In this document: positions 1 to 8,371 of the stretch, piece by piece | Layout of the letters: every line of letters starts with the position of its first letter | How positions within the stretch are numbered: the stretch's first letter is position 1 | Assembly: GCF_008642335.1 (NCBI RefSeq) | Contig: NZ_CP029191.1 | Coordinates: 744,001 to 808,000 of the forward strand | Direction: 5' to 3' | Source: Streptomyces venezuelae | GTDB lineage: Bacteria > Actinomycetota > Actinomycetes > Streptomycetales > Streptomycetaceae | DNA length: 64,000 nucleotides | Position numbers and translations under genes: made by a program | Notes under the pieces: generated by a model | The model's input: the letters and a program-made list of their open reading frames with translations, nothing else | Told to the model about the DNA's origin: nothing | The model's database searches: none

Positions 1-1
1 C

Positions 2-493
2 GACGCGCACGCCCGCTGGACCATGACGGCGGCGGCCGAGGCGCACCACGCCACGGGCGCGCCCATCACCGTCCACCTGGAGCTGGGCACGGGCGCGCTC
101 GACGTGCTCGACCTGCTCTGCGGCGAGTGCGGCGTACCGCCGCACCGCGTCGTCCTCGGCCACCTCAACCGCTCCCCCGACCTCACCGCCCACCTCCAGG
201 CCGCCGAGTCGGGCGCGTATCTGGCCCTGGACGGCCCCTCCCGCGCCCACCACGCCACGGACTGGCGCATGCCGGACGCGGTGCGGGCGCTGGCCGACGC
301 GGGGTTCGGCGACCGCCTGCTCCTGGGCGGCGACACGACGACGTCGGGGGCGCGGTCGGTGCACGGCGGCCCCGGCATGCCGTATCTGCTGCGGCGGGTG
401 CGCCCGCGGCTCGCGACCGCCGTGGGCGATGAGCTGGTGGAGCAGATCCTGACGGTGAACCCGGGGCGGGCTTTCGGGGTGGACTGGGCTTAG
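2..493 (+). CDS. Phosphotriesterase-family metal-dependent hydrolase, C-terminal part
   Basis: The frame is open from the left edge, so the start and the N-terminal metal ligands lie outside the window. The visible part carries C-terminal features of the phosphotriesterase (aryldialkylphosphatase-like) branch of the amidohydrolase superfamily. These are a GHLNRSPDL strand with a histidine followed by Asp, an LLLGGDTTT segment carrying the late catalytic/metal aspartate, and a closing PYLLRRVRPRL...NPGRAF helix typical of these TIM-barrel hydrolases. Members act on lactones or phosphoesters; the substrate cannot be told from this fragment. It is followed by the promoter of a separately transcribed TetR gene. 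Family assignment is good, specificity unknown. Confidence 0.8.
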   Translation, partial: DAHARWTMTAAAEAHHATGAPITVHLELGTGALDVLDLLCGECGVPPHRVVLGHLNRSPDLTAHLQAAESGAYLALDGPSRAHHATDWRMPDAVRALADAGFGDRLLLGGDTTTSGARSVHGGPGMPYLLRRVRPRLATAVGDELVEQILTVNPGRAFGVDWA

Positions 494-542
494 GGACGTC
501 GGCTTCAGCAAGGACGCCAGGGACGCCCGGGGACATCGCGTA

Positions 543-572
543 TTGCACTGGGCGTTCCAAAACCTGTACCGT
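543..572 (+). promoter_or_regulatory. Candidate promoter of the TetR gene, leaderless
   Basis: TTGCAC (543-548) and TACCGT (567-572) are separated by 18 bp and lie 7 bp upstream of the ATG at 580. There is no ribosome binding site. Transcription would start at or next to the ATG, as in leaderless Streptomyces messages. The TCCAAAACCTGT box at 556-567 recurs upstream of the MFS gene, so this promoter is probably autoregulated. Confidence 0.5.
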
Positions 573-579
573 CCTGCAC

Positions 580-1179
580 ATGGCCCGACCGAGGAGTTTC
601 GACGAGGAGCGGGCCCTGGACGCGGCGATGCATGCCTTCTGGGCGAACGGCTACGAAGCCACCTCGACCCAGGACCTGTGCGAAGCCACCGGCCTGGGCC
701 GCAGCAGCATCTACAACACGTTCACCAGCAAGCACGACCTGTTCCGGCGCGCCCTGACCCGGTACATGGACGGCATGAACGCCGGCCAGCTCCAGATCCT
801 CGAAGACGTCGAGCGACCGGCGGCGGAGCGCGTGCGCGCACTGTTCGACCGGGTCATCGAAGGCGAGTTCCAGCAGCGCAGGGACGGCCACAGCATCGGC
901 TGCCTCACGGTCAACACCACGGTCGAGCTCGCCGGGCGCGACCCGGAGGCCGCCGCACTGCTGGAGCGGGACCTCGCCGCGCGGCTCGCCGCTCTCGGCA
1001 CCACGATCCGCGCCGGCCAGCAGGACGGCGACATCACGTCCGGACGCGACGCGGACACGCTCGCCCGTTACGTCAACGCCGTCATCGGCGGCATGCGGGT
1101 CTCCGCGCAGGGCGGCGCCGACCGGGCGACGCTCCAGGCGATCGCCGACACGGCGATGGACGCGCTCACGGGTCTCTAG
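580..1179 (+). CDS. TetR/AcrR-family transcriptional regulator
   Basis: A 199-residue TetR-type repressor. Residues about 10-55 form the helix-turn-helix: the FDEERALDAAMHAFWANGYE helix is followed by TSTQDLCEATGLGRSSIYN and the FTSKHDLFRRAL helix. The C-terminal two thirds are an all-helical ligand-binding/dimer domain of the kind found in regulators of efflux or redox genes. It stands 114 bp upstream of, and in the same orientation as, an MFS drug-efflux-type gene. A 12-bp box is shared by the two upstream regions, so it very likely represses both itself and the transporter. The ligand is not predictable. The ATG at 580 fits a leaderless transcript; no earlier start is compelling. Confidence 0.9.
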   Translation: MARPRSFDEERALDAAMHAFWANGYEATSTQDLCEATGLGRSSIYNTFTSKHDLFRRALTRYMDGMNAGQLQILEDVERPAAERVRALFDRVIEGEFQQRRDGHSIGCLTVNTTVELAGRDPEAAALLERDLAARLAALGTTIRAGQQDGDITSGRDADTLARYVNAVIGGMRVSAQGGADRATLQAIADTAMDALTGL

Positions 1180-1262
1180 CGGCACCGCACTTCCCCGCTT
1201 CTTGCACCTCGGCTCATCGCACCCTCTCGCACCCCGTCATGCCCTATTTCTGTACTGATCTA

Positions 1263-1282
1263 TCCAAAACCTGTCCGACAGG
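1263..1282. promoter_or_regulatory. Candidate TetR operator before the MFS gene
   Basis: TCCAAAACCTGT at 1263-1274 is identical to 556-567 before the TetR gene. It runs into the perfect inverted repeat CCTGTC-C-GACAGG (1270-1282), which touches the AGGAG ribosome binding site of the MFS gene. A repressor bound here would block expression; the neighbouring TetR is the obvious candidate. Confidence 0.55.
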
Positions 1283-1293
1283 AGTACTCCGTC

Positions 1294-2478
1294 ATGCCTC
1301 GCGCCGTATACGTACTAGCACTCGGCATCTTCGCCATGGTGACCAGCGAATTCGTGGTCGCGGGACTGATGCAGCAGATGGCGGACGGTCTGGACGCCAC
1401 GATCCCCGAGATCGGCTATCTCATCACCGCCTTCGCCGCGGCGATGGCACTCGGCGGGCCGCTCCTCACCGTCGCCGTGCTGAGGATGCGTCAGAAGTCG
1501 GCTCTGATGCTGCTGTTCGGCGTCTTCCTCGCGGGCAACGTGCTCGCCGCCCTCGCCCCCGACTACCGCACCATGCTGGTGGCCCGCGTCCTCACCGGTA
1601 TCGCGTCGCAGGCGTTCTTCGGCGCCTCCATCTCGCTGGCCTCCCGGATCACCCGGCCCGAAGTGCGCGGCCGCGCCGTGGCGGTGGCCCTGAACGGGCT
1701 GATGCTGGGCACACTCCTCGGGCTGCCGTTCGCCACGGTCGTCGGTGAACACCTGGGCTGGCGCGCCGCGTTCTGGGCGATCACCGCGCTCACCGTACTC
1801 GCCGCGGCGGCCACGCTCGTCGGCGTACCGAGCGCGGACGGCGAGAGCGAGGAGCACAGCGGCCTCCGCAAGGAGCTGGGTGCCTTCCGCAGCCCCCGGC
1901 TGTGGCTCACCCTCACCACCAGCACGTTCGTGATCGGCGCGACCTTCTCCGCGTTCAGCTACCTCAACCCGATCCTCACCGAGCTCACGGGCTTCTCCAC
2001 CGGGACGGTCCCGCTGCTGCTCATCGCGTACGGCGCCGCCACCGTCATCGGCAACACCGTCGTCGGCCGGCTCGCCGACCGGCGCGCCCTGCCCGTGCTC
2101 GTCGTCGGCCTGGCGCTCAACCTGGCCTTCCTCGTCGGGTTCGCGCTCTTCGCCGGACTGACCGTCCCCGCCGTCGTGTTCATGCTGGGCATCGGTCTCG
2201 TGGGCGTCACCATGAACCCGGCGCTGGTGACCCGCGTCCAGCGCGTCGGCAACGCGCGGTCCCTGGTGAACACCGTCCACTCGTCGTTCATCACGCTCGG
2301 CATCATCATCGCCACCTCCGTCGGCGGCCCCGCCATCGACACGTTCGGGCTGCGCGCGCCGCTGTGGATCGGCGCCGGGCTGGCCGTGCTCGGCCTGTTC
2401 TCCCTCGTACCCGACCTGCGGCGCCGGGCCGCCACGGCCCGCCTGGAGCCGGCCGCGCCGTCAGGGCCTGTGTCATGA
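1294..2478 (+). CDS. MFS transporter, DHA1 drug-efflux type
   Basis: A 394-residue major-facilitator protein with about 12 hydrophobic segments. It starts directly in TM1 (VYVLALGIFAMVTSEFVVAGLMQQMADGL), the signature opening of the DHA1 group that includes Cmx/CmlR-like chloramphenicol exporters and AraJ/YdhP-like sugar or drug exporters. A motif-C-like glycine/proline-rich TM5 (GLMLGTLLGLPFATVVGEHLGWR) is visible, as expected of an antiporter. It is probably controlled by the TetR gene just upstream, through the operator overlapping its AGGAG ribosome binding site. It ends 9 bp from the convergent metallopeptidase gene. Function as a small-molecule exporter is likely; the substrate is unknown. 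Confidence 0.88.
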   Translation: MPRAVYVLALGIFAMVTSEFVVAGLMQQMADGLDATIPEIGYLITAFAAAMALGGPLLTVAVLRMRQKSALMLLFGVFLAGNVLAALAPDYRTMLVARVLTGIASQAFFGASISLASRITRPEVRGRAVAVALNGLMLGTLLGLPFATVVGEHLGWRAAFWAITALTVLAAAATLVGVPSADGESEEHSGLRKELGAFRSPRLWLTLTTSTFVIGATFSAFSYLNPILTELTGFSTGTVPLLLIAYGAATVIGNTVVGRLADRRALPVLVVGLALNLAFLVGFALFAGLTVPAVVFMLGIGLVGVTMNPALVTRVQRVGNARSLVNTVHSSFITLGIIIATSVGGPAIDTFGLRAPLWIGAGLAVLGLFSLVPDLRRRAATARLEPAAPSGPVS

Positions 2479-2487
2479 CCTCGGCTC

Positions 2488-3912
2488 TCAGACGTCTGAC
2501 GGCTTCTTCGCACCGAAGAGCCAGGTGTCGAACAGCTCGGACAGGTCCTTGCCCGACTTCTCCTCGCACAGGTCGATGAACTGCCGGGTGTCGGCGTTCC
2601 CATGGCGGTAGCGCTTCGTCCAGGTGTGGAGGATGTCGTAGAAGGTGTCGTCGCCGACGGCCTTACGCACCTGGTGCACGACCATGGCGCCCCGGCCGTA
2701 GACGGGCGAGTCCGACATGCGTCCCCCGCTGGGCGGCGCGGCGGGCGGGAAGTCCCAGATCCCCTCGCTCTCCGGGTGCGTGCCGTCGTAGAACTCCTCG
2801 AAGGTCTTCTGCGCGGGCTTGCCGTCCTGGTCCTCCTGCCAGAGCCACTCCGCGTACGTGGCGAGACCCTCGCTGAGCCACAGGTCCTTCCACGCGCGCG
2901 GGGTGACCGAGTTGCCGAACCACTGGTGCGCCATCTCGTGCACCATCAGCGTCTCGTCGGGTGCCTCTTCGAAGTACGGCTTGGTCTGGGTCTCCAGGGC
3001 GTAGTCGAGCCCGGGGAGGTGGTCGACGACGGCGCCCGCGGAGGAGAAGGGGTAGGGCCCGAAGTTCTCGGTGGCCCAGTCGAGGATGTCGGGGACCAAC
3101 TCCTCGACGTCCTCGGCGTCTTCGCTCTCGTCCGGGTCGACGGCGATGTAGAGGGGCACGCCGTCGGAGGTCTTGCCCTTGTGCACCTCGAAGTAGCCGA
3201 CGGTGACGTTGGCGACGTACGTCGCCATGGGCTCCTTCGTCCGCCAGCGCCGGGTGACGCGGTCGCCCTTGTCCTGCTCCTTCGTCAACTCCCCGTTGCT
3301 CACGACGTCGTAGGGGTCGCCGTCCTCGTCCTTGGGGACGGTGACGGCGATGTCGTACGTCGCCTTGTCCGAGGGGTGGTGGTTGCCGGGGAACCACGTC
3401 ATGGAGCCGGACGGCTGGCCGAGGGCGGTCGAGCCGTCGTCCGTCTCGATCCAGCCCTCCAGGCCGCCGTCCGCGCCCTCGATCGTCTTCGGGGTGCCGT
3501 CGTAGGTGACGGTGGTCTTGAAGGTGTCCCCGTCGCCGAGCGCCTCGGCGGGCGTCACCGTCAGTTCGTTCCCCGAGCGGCTGAAGCGGGCCTTGGTCCC
3601 GTTCACCGTGGCGGCGCGCACCTTCAGACCTGCCAGGTCGAGGTTGAAGCGGCTGAGACCCTGGGTGGCGCGGGCGGTGATGACCGCGGTGCCCTTGAGA
3701 CGGTTGGTGTCGGGGACGTAGTCGAGGTCGAGGGCGTAGTGGGAGACGTCGTAACCCCCGTTGCCGAGAGCGGGAGTCAGGGCGTCCTTGACGCCGCTCG
3801 CTCCAGGACGGGCCGCCGGGGCGCCGTCGCCGCCGGTGCAGGCGGTGGCCGCGAGGAGCAGCAGCGCCGCGAGGAGCGCGGTCCGTTCCCTCGGCGTGCG
3901 TCGCGTCGTCAC
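2488..3912 (-). CDS. Secreted M1-family metallopeptidase, lipoprotein
   Basis: A zinc aminopeptidase-type protein of 474 residues. The N-terminus has a lipoprotein signal (LLLAATACTGG) that would anchor it on the outer face of the membrane. An all-beta N-terminal domain is followed by the catalytic domain, with the HEMAHQW zinc motif (HExxH, about residues 324-328) and the third ligand in WLSEGLATYAEW about 18 residues later. The usual GxMEN exopeptidase motif is not conserved; the equivalent stretch reads YALETQTKPYF, as in many bacterial M1 relatives. I chose the GTG at 3912. Its first bases overlap the stop of the upstream membrane-protein gene (GTGA), so the two are translationally coupled. 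The larger upstream frame is a shadow. Confidence 0.88.
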   Translation of the reverse strand: MTTRRTPRERTALLAALLLLAATACTGGDGAPAARPGASGVKDALTPALGNGGYDVSHYALDLDYVPDTNRLKGTAVITARATQGLSRFNLDLAGLKVRAATVNGTKARFSRSGNELTVTPAEALGDGDTFKTTVTYDGTPKTIEGADGGLEGWIETDDGSTALGQPSGSMTWFPGNHHPSDKATYDIAVTVPKDEDGDPYDVVSNGELTKEQDKGDRVTRRWRTKEPMATYVANVTVGYFEVHKGKTSDGVPLYIAVDPDESEDAEDVEELVPDILDWATENFGPYPFSSAGAVVDHLPGLDYALETQTKPYFEEAPDETLMVHEMAHQWFGNSVTPRAWKDLWLSEGLATYAEWLWQEDQDGKPAQKTFEEFYDGTHPESEGIWDFPPAAPPSGGRMSDSPVYGRGAMVVHQVRKAVGDDTFYDILHTWTKRYRHGNADTRQFIDLCEEKSGKDLSELFDTWLFGAKKPSDV

Positions 3913-4481
3913 GAGGTTCCGCTCCCCGCCCGGCGCTTGCGGCGCGCCGTCACCGCTCCCGCGCCGATCGCCGCCACGACGGCGGTCGCACCGGCTCCGG
4001 CCGCGATGCCCGCGCCGAAGCCGGGCCCGCTCTCCGCGGCCTCCCCGGACTCGGCCGCCACCTTCACCTTCCCCTTGAGCACGATCGGGGGGTAGTCGCA
4101 CACGTACTCCTGCTCCCCTTCGCCGACGCAGTCCGCGTCCTTGTGGCGCAGGGTGACCTTCACGTCGTACGTACCCGGCCGGACGTTCTCCTTGATGCGG
4201 CCCGCGCCCACCCACGCGCGGCCCGAGTCCCCCAGGACCGTGTCATCGGTCAGCGCGGGGCTGGAGACGTCCACCGCTGTCGGGTGGGGGTTGCCGGGAC
4301 GTTCCTTCACCGTGATGTCCACGACATCGCCCGCTCCCGCGGGGCCTCCCACGGACACGTAGCCCCGTCCCGGGAACGGCAGGGTGTCGCCGTGGGCCGC
4401 ACCCGCGGCCCCAAGAAGCAGCAGGGGTACGGCAATTACGACATATCCGCTACGTGCGGACAGAGAAGTGAAGTTGTCCAT
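3909..4481 (-). CDS. Secreted membrane-anchored protein of unknown function
   Basis: A 190-residue protein with an N-terminal signal sequence (YVVIAVPLLLLGAAGAAHGD). It has an extracellular beta-rich domain containing two cysteines (DADCVGEGEQEYVCDYPP) that could form a disulfide. Near the C-terminus is a Gly/Ala-rich hydrophobic segment followed by a positive tail (RRKRRAGSGTS), i.e. a single membrane anchor facing out. The ATG at 4481 is preceded by a strong GGAGGACAT ribosome binding site, so I prefer it to the start 11 codons upstream. Its stop overlaps the GTG start of the M1 peptidase, suggesting a co-produced surface partner. I do not recognise the family. Confidence 0.72.
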   Translation of the reverse strand: MDNFTSLSARSGYVVIAVPLLLLGAAGAAHGDTLPFPGRGYVSVGGPAGAGDVVDITVKERPGNPHPTAVDVSSPALTDDTVLGDSGRAWVGAGRIKENVRPGTYDVKVTLRHKDADCVGEGEQEYVCDYPPIVLKGKVKVAAESGEAAESGPGFGAGIAAGAGATAVVAAIGAGAVTARRKRRAGSGTS

Positions 4482-4582
4482 ATGTCCTCCAGTCCGCCAT
4501 AGTTCTACGATCATGACTCATATTGGCGCGGTCACGCCACAAAGGGTGACCCGCCTCTCGTCTTATGTGGGGGAAAACGACC

Positions 4583-6436
4583 ATGCATGTGCGCAGAGCG
4601 CTGGGCGTCGCGGCGGGGGCCGCGGCACTGATCCTGCTGCCGGGCCTGCCGGCGTACGCGGAACCCGGCGATCCGACGCCCCCGGGGGAGACCACAGCGG
4701 CGCAGCGGCCCGCCGCCCCTCCGGCCACCGTCCCGCCGACTTCCGTCCCGCCGACTCCCGTCCCGGCCCACGGTGACGAGGACGCGCGCGGGTTCACACC
4801 GGCCGACGCCGACGACTACTGGACCCCGGAGCGTATGCGGGAGGCCCGGCCCGTGCAGGAGCAGGAGGACAAGCGGTTCTCCGTCCCGACCCGGATGCCG
4901 CGCTCCGCCAGCCGGCCCTTCGAGGGGCTGCCGATCGTCGGCACCTTCTTCTGGAACGACGGCACCAACACCGGCCGCTTCTGCGGCGGCACCGTCGTGA
5001 AGAGTCCCGGCAAGAACCTCGTGATGAGCGCCGGGCACTGCTTCGACGACCAGGACGCGCGCAAGAACCTGACGTTCGTCCCGCAGTACGACGACGGCAA
5101 GAAGCCGCACGGCGCCTTCACCGTCAAGCCCGGACGCATCTACGTCGACAAGCGGTACCTGGCCAAGGGCCCCGACGCCGCGGCCGACCTCGACTTCAAC
5201 TTCCTGCAGCTCGAACCGCGCGGCGGCAAGAACGTCGAGGACGTGGTCGGCGGCGCCGAGCTGAAGATCAACGCGGGGTACGACCACTCCCCGGTCCGTC
5301 TGATCGGCTACCCGGCCAACCAGAAGCGCCCGCTGGACTGCACGGACAAGACCGTCCGCTACAACAGCACCGACCCGAAGATCCCCGGCAGCTTCCTGCG
5401 CATCCAGTGCGACAAGTACTCCGGTGGCGCCTCGGGCGGCCCGTTCCTCATCAAGCAGGGCAACGGCTGGGGGCTCATCGGCGTCATCGGGGGCTGGAAG
5501 ACCGGTGGCGACAAGGACGACATCTCGTACAGCTCGTACCTCGACGGCGACGCCAAGGCGCTGTACGACGACGCGGTCAACAACCGGCCGCCGGCCGGCC
5601 GCGGTGTCCTGGGCAAGGCCGAGACCTGGAAGCACGCCGAGGCCATGGCCGGTGGCTACTTCACCGACGGCAACCCCGGCACGTGGGACTACTCCGACCT
5701 CATAGTGCGCTGGTCCGACGGCGAGGTCACCCTGTTCCGCGGCGCGGGCGAGGACGCCGACAACTTCGACAAGGAGATCCGCCTCACCGGCCCCAACGGC
5801 ACCTGGAAGCACGCGGCCACCATGGCGTCCGGCGACTTCACCGGCGCCGACCGCGACGACCTCATCGTCCGCTGGTCCGACGGCGAACTGACGCTCTACC
5901 CGGACGTCGACGAGAAGGGCTTCCACGGCGAGGTCCAGCTCCAGAAGCCCAACGGGCTCTGGAAGAACGCCACTTCCATCACGGGCGGCCGCTACACGAG
6001 CGACAACAAGTGGTCCGACGACCTCCTGGTCCGCTGGAGCGACGGCGAAGTCACCCTCTACACCAACGTCAACCGCGACGGCTTCCACGGCGAGAAGAAG
6101 CTCGCCGCGCCCAACGGCACCTGGAAGCACGCCTCGACGCTCACCTCGGGCGACTTCACCGGCAACGACCAGCACGACCTGATGGTCCGCTGGACCGACG
6201 GCGAGCTGACGCTCTACAAGGACATCGACCAGAACGGTTTCCACGGCGAGACGCAGCTCAAGAAGCCCAACCGCCTCTGGGAGCACGCCACGGTCCTGGC
6301 CGCGGGCGACTACACGGAGAACCGCCACCCGGACGACTTCCTGGTGCGCTGGTCCGACGGCGAGGTGTCCATGTACCCGGACGCCGACGAGACGGGCCTG
6401 AACCGCGAGATCACCCTGGTGTATCCGCCGGCCTGA
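4583..6436 (+). CDS. Secreted trypsin-like serine protease with C-terminal propeller-like repeats
   Basis: 617 residues with a signal peptide (ALGVAAGAAALILLPGLPAYAE) and a Pro/Thr-rich linker. The chymotrypsin-fold domain shows the triad: His about 152 in SAGHCF, Asp about 202-204 in AADLDFNF, and Ser about 284 in GGASGGP. From about residue 340 to the end, five repeats of about 50 residues each carry (D)LIVRWSDGEVTLY and WKHA-x5-GDFTG. These resemble FG-GAP/VCBS-type or tachylectin-like propeller blades that often mediate binding in secreted Streptomyces hydrolases. The ATG at 4583 has GGGGA at a good distance; an ATG 18 bp earlier is possible. Tail-to-tail with an HTH gene, overlapping by 26 bp. 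Confidence 0.88.
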   Translation: MHVRRALGVAAGAAALILLPGLPAYAEPGDPTPPGETTAAQRPAAPPATVPPTSVPPTPVPAHGDEDARGFTPADADDYWTPERMREARPVQEQEDKRFSVPTRMPRSASRPFEGLPIVGTFFWNDGTNTGRFCGGTVVKSPGKNLVMSAGHCFDDQDARKNLTFVPQYDDGKKPHGAFTVKPGRIYVDKRYLAKGPDAAADLDFNFLQLEPRGGKNVEDVVGGAELKINAGYDHSPVRLIGYPANQKRPLDCTDKTVRYNSTDPKIPGSFLRIQCDKYSGGASGGPFLIKQGNGWGLIGVIGGWKTGGDKDDISYSSYLDGDAKALYDDAVNNRPPAGRGVLGKAETWKHAEAMAGGYFTDGNPGTWDYSDLIVRWSDGEVTLFRGAGEDADNFDKEIRLTGPNGTWKHAATMASGDFTGADRDDLIVRWSDGELTLYPDVDEKGFHGEVQLQKPNGLWKNATSITGGRYTSDNKWSDDLLVRWSDGEVTLYTNVNRDGFHGEKKLAAPNGTWKHASTLTSGDFTGNDQHDLMVRWTDGELTLYKDIDQNGFHGETQLKKPNRLWEHATVLAAGDYTENRHPDDFLVRWSDGEVSMYPDADETGLNREITLVYPPA

Positions 6437-6968
6437 TGAGCGCGGGGGCCGGCAGGCGTGAGGGCAGCCCAGCGGTCCCCACCGTCTGCTGCTCCTCCTG
6501 GACCGTCGTCGCGCCGGTCGCCACCACGCTCCCGCCGACGAGGAGCGCCACGGCCGCCGCGAGGCCGACGACCGCGAGGCGCGGTCGCTTCCACTGCCGC
6601 TGCCGCTGCCGTCCGTCTCGTACGGGCGGCAGCGGTCGTTCCGCGGCGGGTGCGGGCGGTCGCGGGGCCGCCACGAGTTCTCGGCGGGCGGCCACCCACC
6701 GGCGGGTGTCGTCGACACCGAGCCCGCACGCGGCGAGGTAGGCGACGAGGACGGCCTCGCGGGGCAAGCGGTCCCGGCGGAGCATGGTCGCCGCCGTCGA
6801 GTACGGCAGCACCTCGCCCGCCGCGGCGGCCGCCCGCTCCAGCTCCCGGTAGCTGAGGCCCGACCAGGCCTTGAGGCGGCGCAGCTCGGCCATGAAGGCG
6901 GCTTCTCCGTCGGGGCTCGCCGGGTGCGGCTGGTGCGGCGGCGCGGGCGGTGACATCGGGGACGTCAT
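6411..6968 (-). CDS. Helix-turn-helix membrane protein
   Basis: 185 residues. The N-terminal half has an Xre/Cro-like domain: FMAELRRLKAWSGLSYRELERAAAAAGEVLPYSTAATMLRRDRLPREAVLVAYLAACG. This form is common in actinobacterial proteins where a degenerate HTH precedes a membrane anchor. After a Pro/Arg-rich linker comes one hydrophobic segment (LAVVGLAAAVALLVGGSVVATGA) and a short outer tail. It is divergent from the beta-lactamase-fold lipoprotein gene. Its role (membrane-tethered regulator or scaffold) is inferred from layout only. The stop lies inside the 3' end of the convergent protease gene. Confidence 0.75.
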   Translation of the reverse strand: MTSPMSPPAPPHQPHPASPDGEAAFMAELRRLKAWSGLSYRELERAAAAAGEVLPYSTAATMLRRDRLPREAVLVAYLAACGLGVDDTRRWVAARRELVAAPRPPAPAAERPLPPVRDGRQRQRQWKRPRLAVVGLAAAVALLVGGSVVATGATTVQEEQQTVGTAGLPSRLPAPALIRPADTPG

Positions 6969-7111
6969 GTGGGGTTCCTCCGGTTCGGCGTACTCCGCTG
7001 ACCTGCACGTACAGAAACTCGCACACTGTCGAACAGCTCATCCGTTGAGCGAGTGGCGCGGCGGCGGTCAGCCTCGGCCTCGTATCTGTCGTCGCTGTGT
7101 TGGAGTCCCGC

Positions 7112-8275
7112 GTGAATCGCTTCGGTTCCCTCGTGCTGTTGCTCGTGCTCACGCCCGCCTTCGCCGGGTGCTCAAATGTCCGTACCGGGGCCGGGGACGG
7201 GGACGGGGACAGTGCCGGGAAGGCGGCGAGAGGGGTGTCGGCCTCGTCGGAGCGGGTCGACCCCGCTGTGGACCGCTTCCTCGACCGCGCCCTGCCCAAG
7301 GGGCCCGGCATCACCGTGGCCGCCGCCCGCGGCGACGAGCTCGGGCACTGTGCGGGGCGCGGTCTCGCCGACCGCGCGGCGAAGACCCCCGCCACGTGCG
7401 ACACCGTGTACGACGTCATGTCGATCACGAAGCAGTTCACCGCCGCCGCCGTCCTGAAGCTGGAGATGGCGGGCGAGCTGCGGGTCACCGACCGGATCGA
7501 CCGGTACCTCGGCCCCGTCCCTGAGGACAAGCGGAACATCACCCTCCACCAGCTCCTCACGCACACGGCCGGCCTGCCCGAGGGCCTCGGCGACGACTAC
7601 GAGCCGGTGTCGCGCGCGGAGATGCTCGCCGGAGCGATGCAGGCACGGCTGCGCTCGGCGCCCGGCAAGGAGTTCCACTACTCGAACGTCGGCTACAGCC
7701 TGCTGGCCGCGGTCGTCGAGAAGGTCTCCGGGCGGAGCTACGAGCGTTTCCTCGCGGAGCACCTGTTCCGGCCCGCCGGAATGACCCGCACCGGCTATGT
7801 GCTGCCCGACTGGGACCGCGCGCAGGTCGCCGTCGAGTACGACCGGCACGGGCGGGCGCAGGGGCGGCCGATGGATCACCCGTGGGCGCCCGACGGCCCG
7901 AACTGGAATCTGCGCGGCAACGGCGGAATGCTCTCCACCGCCCGGGACATGTTCCGCTGGCACCGCGCCCTCACCGGCGACACCGTCCTCTCCGCGGCCG
8001 CGAAGCGGAAGCTGTTCGCCCCGCGGGTGCGGGTGCCGGAGCTGGACGGTTCGTACGGCTACGGATGGGTCGTCGTCGACTCCGACGACGGCCGGGTGGC
8101 CTGGCACGACGGGGGCGACGACTGGTCGCTGGCGACGGTCGCGGAGTACCGACGTGAGCGGATCATGGTGTTCTGGGTGAGCAATCACGCGTACCAGAAG
8201 GGGAAGTGGAATCTGGAGGACGGCCAGCTGGAACTGTCCCGCGGGGTGGCCGAGCGCGTGCGGCGGTCCGGTTGA
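7112..8275 (+). CDS. Serine hydrolase, beta-lactamase/DD-peptidase fold, lipoprotein
   Basis: 387 residues with a lipoprotein signal peptide (LVLLLVLTPAFAGCS). The class C beta-lactamase-like (PF00144) domain has the nucleophile motif S-x-x-K in MSITKQF (Ser about 104, Lys about 107) and the Y-x-N motif in FHYSNVGYS (Tyr about 190). The third motif is HDGG near residue 332 in place of KTG, as usual in this family of esterases and D-aminopeptidases. It acts outside the membrane, on a cell-wall peptide or ester. I chose GTG at 7112, with GGAG 7 bp upstream and a signal peptide starting at once, over GTG at 7097. The stop codon lies inside a 21-bp tandem repeat. Confidence 0.87.
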   Translation: MNRFGSLVLLLVLTPAFAGCSNVRTGAGDGDGDSAGKAARGVSASSERVDPAVDRFLDRALPKGPGITVAAARGDELGHCAGRGLADRAAKTPATCDTVYDVMSITKQFTAAAVLKLEMAGELRVTDRIDRYLGPVPEDKRNITLHQLLTHTAGLPEGLGDDYEPVSRAEMLAGAMQARLRSAPGKEFHYSNVGYSLLAAVVEKVSGRSYERFLAEHLFRPAGMTRTGYVLPDWDRAQVAVEYDRHGRAQGRPMDHPWAPDGPNWNLRGNGGMLSTARDMFRWHRALTGDTVLSAAAKRKLFAPRVRVPELDGSYGYGWVVVDSDDGRVAWHDGGDDWSLATVAEYRRERIMVFWVSNHAYQKGKWNLEDGQLELSRGVAERVRRSG

Positions 8276-8343
8276 GAGTGGCGGCTGTCCGGTTGAGGGT
8301 GGCAGCGGCCCGGTTGAGGGTCGCGGCTGTCCGGTCGAGGGTC
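8261..8343 (+). repeat. 21-bp tandem repeat across a stop codon
   Basis: Four imperfect copies of a unit like GCGGCTGTCCGGTTGAGGGTG lie at 8261-8280, 8281-8301, 8302-8322 and 8323-8343. The first copy contains the TGA stop of the serine hydrolase; the rest continue downstream. Since 21 is a multiple of three, copy-number change would leave the reading frame and the stop intact. Each unit from the second on repeats a TGA or CGA at the same place. Confidence 0.8.
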
Positions 8344-8371
8344 GCGGCGTCGGGATCGCGAGGGCGCCGCC

